A stretch of DNA of 43,864 bases from a bacterium (GTDB lineage: Bacteria > Thermotogota > Thermotogae > Mesoaciditogales > Mesoaciditogaceae), in assembly GCA_021800445.1 (NCBI GenBank), contig JAJYYZ010000014.1:1-43864 (forward strand), in the 5' to 3' direction. Under the pieces are notes generated by a model. It saw only the letters and a list, made by a program, of their open reading frames with translations. It was not told the DNA's origin and made no database searches. How positions within the stretch are numbered: position 1 is the first letter of the stretch; every line of letters begins with the position of its first letter. Both the position numbers and the translations under genes were made by a program. Positions 39,048-43,864 of the stretch are shown piece after piece.

Positions 39048-42000
39048 ATGAATTTTGATGAAGTCTATAAAAGAGAAACGTTCATAGATTTTCTTAGAAC
39101 TTTTCTTCCAGATGACTTTAAATACGAAGAAGAAAATATACTCTTGGAAAATATAAACAATAAGAAGATAAAGTCTGCTATTTTCTTTGGAGAAAGTTCG
39201 TCTTTGAATCTTAGCGTATATGAATTTGAACATGAATCAGAAAAAGATCCAAGAGTTACAATCACAAATGAAATTTTCAAGTTCATGAAAGATTTTTCGA
39301 AAGATAATGTCTTGGCGATCGTAAAATCTAAGAATTCGAAAAATTATAGGTTATCCCTTGCCACAAGGGACTTTGTAGTAAGTGAAGATAGTATTGTCGA
39401 ACAAAAGTCTAATCCAAGAAGGCATTCGTTCGTTCTTGGACCAGATGCAAAGGTAAAGACGCCACAAAAATTTTTGATAGAAAAAGGACACATTAAAGAT
39501 TTAGAAGATCTAAAAAACCGTTTTTCCGTCGAAGTAGTCAACAAAGAATTTTATCAACAAATATCCAGATTTTTTAACGAACTCGTTGAAAAAGCAAAAT
39601 TGCCTGATAATGCAAGCAAAGAGCAAAAACAAAACTTTGCCATCAGACTAATAGGAAGGATAATATTCTGTTGGTTTCTCAAAAAGAAAACGATTAACGA
39701 TAAACCTCTTATTTCAGATGAAATTCTATCAAGCAATGCGGTGAAAAATAACGATAATTATTTCCACATTGTTCTTGAAAATTTATTCTTTCAAATTTTA
39801 AATACACCTGTTGAAAGTAGGAAAGTTAATGATAACAAATTTAAAGATATTCCATTTCTTAACGGTGGACTTTTTGAACCTAAGACTGACGATTACTACG
39901 AATTTGATGGTGCAACTCAATTGTCAAGATATATAAATACAGTTAAAATTTCCAATGAATGGTTTGAGTATTTTTTTGAAGTGCTTGAAACTTACAACTT
40001 TACGATAGACGAAAATACTCCATTTGATGTTGAACTTTCAGTTGATCCCGAAATGCTTGGAAGAGTTTTTGAAAATTTGCTTGCCGAAATAAACCCGGAT
40101 ACTGGAGAAAGCGCAAGACATGCCACAGGAAGTTATTACACTCCAAGACAGATAGTCGATTATATGATTAATGAAAGTTTGGGAAATTATCTTATAAATA
40201 AAACTTCATTAGAAGAAGAAATTGTTGAAAAACTCTTGAGTTATGAGGAAGACGAAATTAAGTTAGAATATACTGGAACGGATAAAATTATAAACGCCAT
40301 AGACGAACTTAAAATAATAGACACGGCATGTGGATCAGGTGCTTTTCTCATGGACGCTCTTCAGAAAATTTCATGGATACTTCACAAAGTAGATCCAGGA
40401 TCATATAAGTGGAGAGAAAAGCAGTTTGAGAATTTGGATCCAGCAATGAAAAAAATTCTTGAGGATAAATTAAAAGACGAAAATGAAGAATTCATAAGAA
40501 AACTTAGTTTAATAGAAAACACCATATATGGTGTTGATAGCCAGGAAATAGCCGTTGAATTGGCAAAACTTAGAGTTTTTCTCTCTTTGATAGTTGATTC
40601 TAATATCGACAACAAAAAATATAATATGGGAATTAAACCTCTTCCCAATCTCGAATTTAAATTCGTGTGCGCTGATTCCTTAATTTCCTTACCTAAGAAT
40701 AATAAATTCGATATAGATGCAGGAAATAAAGACTTAATTGATAAAATCATAGATAATGTTAAAAATTATTTTTCAAGTTATGGAGATGATAAGGAAACAG
40801 CAAAGAAAGAAATTGAAGACATTCAAAGACAGTTATACGATAAAATTTTTCTATATCTAATAGAAGATCAAAAAGGAATTGAAAGCAAAAAATCTTTTGC
40901 TTTAACAAAATGGGAACCTTTTTCCTCAAGACCATCTAATTGGTTCGATCAGGAATTGATGTTTGGTGTAAAAGATGGATTTGATATCGTAATAGGGAAT
41001 CCGCCTTACATACAGTTACAAAAAGACCAGGGGAAATTGGCTGAAAAATATAAAAATCAGAACTTTGAAACTTATGATCGCATGGGAGATATTTACACCC
41101 TTTTTTACGAAAGGGGAATGCAACTTCTCAAAGATAATGGTTATCTGTGTTTCATAACTTCCAACAAATGGATGCGTGCAGGATATGGAGAAAAATTAAG
41201 GCAATTTATATTGAAATACAATCCAATAATTATAATTGATCTTGGAAGCGGCGTATTCGAAAGCGCAACCGTTGATACAAGTATCTTGCTAATTCAAAAA
41301 TCAAAAAATCAAAACCAACTTAAGGGCATTTCTCTACAATCAACAAACGGATCTCACGATCTTTCTAATCTTGTTAAAACAAAATCAATTCCATTACCAA
41401 ATATGAGTAAAGAGGTTTGGTTCATAGGTAGTAACGTTGAACAGCGGCTTAAAGAAAAGATAGAGAAGATAGGAAAACCTTTAAAGGAATGGAAAGATGT
41501 CAATATATATTATGGAATAAAAACAGGTCTAAATGAAGCATTTATAATTACAACCCAAAAAAGGGATGGAATCCTTGCAAATTGCAAAGATGAGGATGAA
41601 AGAGAAAGAACAGAATCGATAATAAAACCAATTTTACGTGGACGAGATATAAACAGATATAGTTACAAATGGGCAGGATTGTGGATAATAGGAACATTTC
41701 CAACATTAAATTTGAATATTGATGATTATCCAGCAATAAAAAAATATTTTTTAGTTTATTTTGATATAAGACAGTTAGAACAGTCTGGTAAAAAATATCC
41801 TCAACTTGGATTTAATGCTCGTAAGAAAACAAGTAATAAATGGTTTGAAACGCAGGATCAAATTGCTTATTATTCAGAGTTTGAGAAGGAAAAAATATTG
41901 TATTCTGAAATAGTTAGAAAACCTCAATTTTGTATTGACACTAAAAGTTTTTATATTGAGGCTACAGCCTTCTTAATGACAACCAAAAATATGAATTATA

Positions 42001-42308
42001 TTTGTGGATTATTAAATAGTAAGGCTGTATCTTATTTTTTCAAAAAATTCTATGCTGGCGGTGGTTTAGGAGAAAAAGGATACAGATATAAAAAAGATTT
42101 TTTGGAGAAAGCTCCTTTCCCACAAATTAGCCATGAAAATATTAAATTAATTGAACCCATTAAATTCCTCGTTGATGAAATTATTTCAAATAAACAGTCT
42201 GATTCCGAAATTGATACATCTGATCAGGAACATGAGATCGATCAACTTGTCTACGAACTTTACGATTTAACAGATGAAGAAATAAAGATAATCGAAAGTG
42301 AAAAATAA
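39048..42308 (+). CDS. Large Eco57I/PglX-like adenine-N6 DNA methyltransferase
   Basis: 1086 residues. An N-terminal domain (1 to about 330, with SSLNLSVYEFEHESEKDPRV) is shared by type-IIG-like enzymes but shows no clear PD-ExK nuclease triad. GSYYTPRQIVDYMINESLG (about 361) leads into the gamma-class methylase core: IDTACGSGAFLMDAL (SAM site, about 425) and FDIVIGNPPYIQLQ (catalytic NPPY, about 651). ILRGRDINRYSYKWAGLWII (about 862) begins a TaqI-like target-recognition region, ending in a coiled segment. It would methylate adenines to mark self DNA for the system. ATG 39048 has GAAGGGA upstream, 39 bases after the helicase gene. Because a nuclease domain is not evident, cleavage probably comes from its PLD and HNH partners. 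Confidence 0.9.
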   Translation: MNFDEVYKRETFIDFLRTFLPDDFKYEEENILLENINNKKIKSAIFFGESSSLNLSVYEFEHESEKDPRVTITNEIFKFMKDFSKDNVLAIVKSKNSKNYRLSLATRDFVVSEDSIVEQKSNPRRHSFVLGPDAKVKTPQKFLIEKGHIKDLEDLKNRFSVEVVNKEFYQQISRFFNELVEKAKLPDNASKEQKQNFAIRLIGRIIFCWFLKKKTINDKPLISDEILSSNAVKNNDNYFHIVLENLFFQILNTPVESRKVNDNKFKDIPFLNGGLFEPKTDDYYEFDGATQLSRYINTVKISNEWFEYFFEVLETYNFTIDENTPFDVELSVDPEMLGRVFENLLAEINPDTGESARHATGSYYTPRQIVDYMINESLGNYLINKTSLEEEIVEKLLSYEEDEIKLEYTGTDKIINAIDELKIIDTACGSGAFLMDALQKISWILHKVDPGSYKWREKQFENLDPAMKKILEDKLKDENEEFIRKLSLIENTIYGVDSQEIAVELAKLRVFLSLIVDSNIDNKKYNMGIKPLPNLEFKFVCADSLISLPKNNKFDIDAGNKDLIDKIIDNVKNYFSSYGDDKETAKKEIEDIQRQLYDKIFLYLIEDQKGIESKKSFALTKWEPFSSRPSNWFDQELMFGVKDGFDIVIGNPPYIQLQKDQGKLAEKYKNQNFETYDRMGDIYTLFYERGMQLLKDNGYLCFITSNKWMRAGYGEKLRQFILKYNPIIIIDLGSGVFESATVDTSILLIQKSKNQNQLKGISLQSTNGSHDLSNLVKTKSIPLPNMSKEVWFIGSNVEQRLKEKIEKIGKPLKEWKDVNIYYGIKTGLNEAFIITTQKRDGILANCKDEDERERTESIIKPILRGRDINRYSYKWAGLWIIGTFPTLNLNIDDYPAIKKYFLVYFDIRQLEQSGKKYPQLGFNARKKTSNKWFETQDQIAYYSEFEKEKILYSEIVRKPQFCIDTKSFYIEATAFLMTTKNMNYICGLLNSKAVSYFFKKFYAGGGLGEKGYRYKKDFLEKAPFPQISHENIKLIEPIKFLVDEIISNKQSDSEIDTSDQEHEIDQLVYELYDLTDEEIKIIESEK

Positions 42309-42356
42309 AATATTTAAAAGAAATTAAAGTGCTTTTCAAAAGAGGAGGTATTGAAT

Positions 42357-43712
42357 ATGTCAGAAAGGGAATTTGAATTTGAAGACGAAAAGGCAGAAAC
42401 GGAAACCGAAAGATTAATTTTAAATGGGAAAAGAGTTATTTCGAAAAAAGCTGATTTAAGCATTTACGAACTATACCGTCAATATGGGAAGGGAAGATTG
42501 AATTTACAGCCAAGTTTTCAAAGGCTACCCGTATGGGACAACAAAAAATCAAGCCGTTTGATAGAATCTGTGTTATTAGAAATACCCATCCCACTTATTT
42601 ACTTAAACGAGGAAGAAAACAGCCATTATTCTGTAATAGATGGACAACAAAGGCTTACGGCTTTTTTTAACTTTATGCAAAATTCTCTTAAATTAACTGG
42701 ACTATCAATTTTATCAGACTTAGACGGAAAAGCATTCAACGAAATCCCAGATAAACTGCAAAATCAATTTGAAAATACAACTATTCCTGTAATTATAATC
42801 TCAAATGATTCTGATCCCAATGTCAATGATTCTGATCCCAATGTCAAGTTTGACATCTTCGAAAGGCTTAATACAGGCTCAGTCCAATTAAATGTACAAG
42901 AATTAAGAAATTCTATTTATCGGGGACCTTACAATGAATTTATAAAAGAATTGGCAAACAACAAAGATTTTTTATTTTTGTTAGGTATTGAAAAGCCACA
43001 TTCAAGGATGCAAGATGTCGAACTTGTTTTAAGATTCTTTGCCTTCTATCATAAAACATATTTGAAGTATGCACCTCCTTCAAAGCACTTTCTAAATAAA
43101 GAAATGGAAGCATACAAAACATTTAGTAACGAAGAAGCCAACGATCTCAGAGAGATTTTCAAAAAAAGTGTCGAACTTACAAAAACTATTTTTGGAGAAA
43201 CGGCTTTTCATAGGTTCGTAGCAGGAACATCAAAAGATCCAAACGGACACTTCGAAGATAAAATGAATAAAGGACTATTCGACATTATAACGTTTGGCTT
43301 TACTCAATACTCCAAAAATGTGATAATTCCTTACAGTGATGAAATAAAAGAAACTATGATTTCGATGATGGTAAATGACTCAGATTTTATTGATTCAATT
43401 TCAGGCAGTGGCACCGATCAAAAAGAAAAAGTGCTTTTGCGTTTTGACAAATGGTTAAATGTTCTCAGAAACATAACAAAAAATGATAATCAAACCGAAC
43501 CAAGAATTTTTTCTTGGTCATATAAAAAACAACTTTGGGATACAAATCCTGTTTACGCCATATGCAATCAAAGAATCCAAACAATCGACGATGCAGAAAT
43601 TGATCATATAGAGCCATATTCAATGGGAGGAAAAACAACTTTTAAAAATGCCCGTCTTGTTCATAGATATTGTAACAGGAGCAGGTCAGTGACATACTCC
43701 CACCACTTATAG
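42357..43712 (+). CDS. DUF262 (GmrS-like) plus HNH nuclease, 3' end replaced by IS605 insertion
   Basis: About 451 residues. DUF262 domain: PSFQRLPVWDNKKSSRLIES, PIPLIYLNEEE, YSVIDGQQRLTAFFNF (nucleotide-binding DGQQR) and FDIFERLNTGSVQLNVQELR. C-terminal HNH endonuclease: AEIDHIEPYSMGGKTTFKNA and RLVHRYCNRSRS (DHI, N, HxxCN). DUF262 proteins use NTPs to control a nuclease, as in the GmrSD type-IV enzyme. After CNRSRS the frame enters the IS605 right end and finishes VTYSHHL, so only the last few native residues are lost and the nuclease site is intact. ATG 42357 is chosen for AGAGGAGGT seven bases upstream; TTG 42351 is too close. Residues near 150-163 contain a perfect seven-residue duplication. 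Confidence 0.87.
   Translation: MSEREFEFEDEKAETETERLILNGKRVISKKADLSIYELYRQYGKGRLNLQPSFQRLPVWDNKKSSRLIESVLLEIPIPLIYLNEEENSHYSVIDGQQRLTAFFNFMQNSLKLTGLSILSDLDGKAFNEIPDKLQNQFENTTIPVIIISNDSDPNVNDSDPNVKFDIFERLNTGSVQLNVQELRNSIYRGPYNEFIKELANNKDFLFLLGIEKPHSRMQDVELVLRFFAFYHKTYLKYAPPSKHFLNKEMEAYKTFSNEEANDLREIFKKSVELTKTIFGETAFHRFVAGTSKDPNGHFEDKMNKGLFDIITFGFTQYSKNVIIPYSDEIKETMISMMVNDSDFIDSISGSGTDQKEKVLLRFDKWLNVLRNITKNDNQTEPRIFSWSYKKQLWDTNPVYAICNQRIQTIDDAEIDHIEPYSMGGKTTFKNARLVHRYCNRSRSVTYSHHL
42804..42845 (+). repeat. Perfect 21-bp tandem duplication inside the DUF262 gene
   Basis: Two identical, adjacent 21-base units (42804-42824 and 42825-42845, starting AATGATTCTG) encode NDSDPNV twice, in frame, just before the FDIFERLNTG core. 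Family logic needs only one copy here. It is likely a recent slippage event and possibly a reversible length switch. Confidence 0.9.
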
Positions 43713-43864
43713 AAGTGAGGGCTTCTCGCTCAATAGCACCCCTGCGCTAAGTATCAACGAGCTATCCCCGTGTGTCCCACGGTTCTCAAATTCATGACTA
43801 ATCACGCGTAATCCTTGACGCTTTATATTTATCGCAGCGTTTATGTCTCTGTCATGGATGGTAT
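43683..43864 (-). mobile_element. IS605/IS200-group TnpB element, right end (left part outside window)
   Basis: The right end begins near 43685 (GTGACATACTCCCACCACTT) with the hairpin CCACTT-ATAG-AAGTG. It is the same end as the scars at 22.44 and 33.47 kb. Its insertion terminates the DUF262-HNH gene. The minus-strand transcript running off this end would contain the TnpB omega RNA, with the flanking nuclease-gene bases as guide. No tnpA is seen in the window. Confidence 0.85.
43707..43864 (-). CDS. tnpB: TnpB (RNA-guided nuclease of IS605 family), C-terminal part
   Basis: Fifty-one C-terminal residues enter from the right edge: TIHDRDINAAINIKRQGLRV, then ISHEFENRGTHGDSSLILSA and GVLLSEKPSLL, stop TAA at 43709-43707. 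HDRDxNAAxNI is the last RuvC-like motif of TnpB (catalytic Asp). The rest is beyond the window, so intactness cannot be judged. TnpB with its omega RNA cuts DNA matching the element's flanking sequence next to a target motif and helps keep the transposon at its site. Confidence 0.92.
   Translation of the reverse strand, partial: TIHDRDINAAINIKRQGLRVISHEFENRGTHGDSSLILSAGVLLSEKPSLL

Noticed and set aside
42804-42845. Start of a CRISPR-like repeat array
   Set aside because: Only two directly adjacent units without spacers, in frame inside a coding region: a tandem duplication. No repeat-spacer pattern occurs anywhere in the window.
35691-43712. Known DISARM, BREX or type I restriction locus
   Set aside because: DrmA/DrmB, PglZ, BrxC, or HsdS/HsdR-type subunits are missing, and the PLD is fused to the helicase; similarity is limited to shared domain types.

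Overview
The window looks like chromosomal DNA of a thermophilic or moderately thermophilic fermentative bacterium, most likely a member of the Thermotogota. The assignment rests on gene content: family-5 oligosaccharide/peptide binding protein, GH38/GH1/GH13 enzymes, an SLC45-type sugar MFS, an ECF S-component, IS605-type TnpB scars and TTG/GTG-rich starts behind strong GGAGG sites. It is an inference, because no rRNA or other phylogenetic marker is present. Sequence before about 1.6 kb, the GH38 gene (7.5-10.0 kb) and everything after 35.6 kb look visibly more AT-rich than the rest.

Layout. (1) 1-101: tail of a probable transposase. (2) 398-7525: a tightly packed corrinoid methyl-transfer cluster: UroD-fold methyltransferase, corrinoid protein, MetH-activation-domain-like protein, RACo-type [2Fe-2S]/ASKHA reductive activator, small conserved protein, UroD-fold methyltransferase fused to a thioredoxin-like domain, and a CobW-type GTPase. 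These would methylate, demethylate and reactivate a cobamide protein; the methyl donor is unknown. (3) 7553-16903: an overlapping sugar operon: GH38 alpha-mannosidase, ROK kinase, GmhA-like isomerase, a conserved unknown, a PfkB-HAD fusion, a GH1 protein lacking its nucleophile, an ECF S-component and a second PfkB kinase. (4) 17.3-20.8 kb: secreted PF03640-repeat protein behind a textbook promoter, a convergent four-helix membrane protein, and a family-5 binding protein. (5) 20.8-24.9 kb, minus strand: GH13 alpha-glucosidase and cytochrome bd oxidase (cydAB). (6) 25.0-33.4 kb: DUF2156 protein, YgjP-like metallopeptidase, secreted YcdB/SLH-like protein, sugar MFS, and the guaA-guaB operon on the minus strand. 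(7) 33.5-43.9 kb: an accessory island with an integrase remnant, a broken DUF169 gene, a three-gene putative anti-phage/restriction module (PLD-SNF2 helicase, Eco57I/PglX-like methyltransferase, DUF262-HNH nuclease) and an IS605 TnpB element cut by the window edge.

The strongest unusual signals are the three-gene defence-like module; a family of small inverted-repeat elements (26.7, 28.9, 30.3 and 34.5 kb, with fragments at 18.7 and 35.6 kb) whose ends coincide with the TGA stop codons of neighbouring genes and whose central stems vary in a compensatory way; a GH1 protein with the catalytic glutamate replaced; and a UroD-thioredoxin fusion inside the corrinoid cluster. No tRNA, rRNA, CRISPR array or clear riboswitch was seen.
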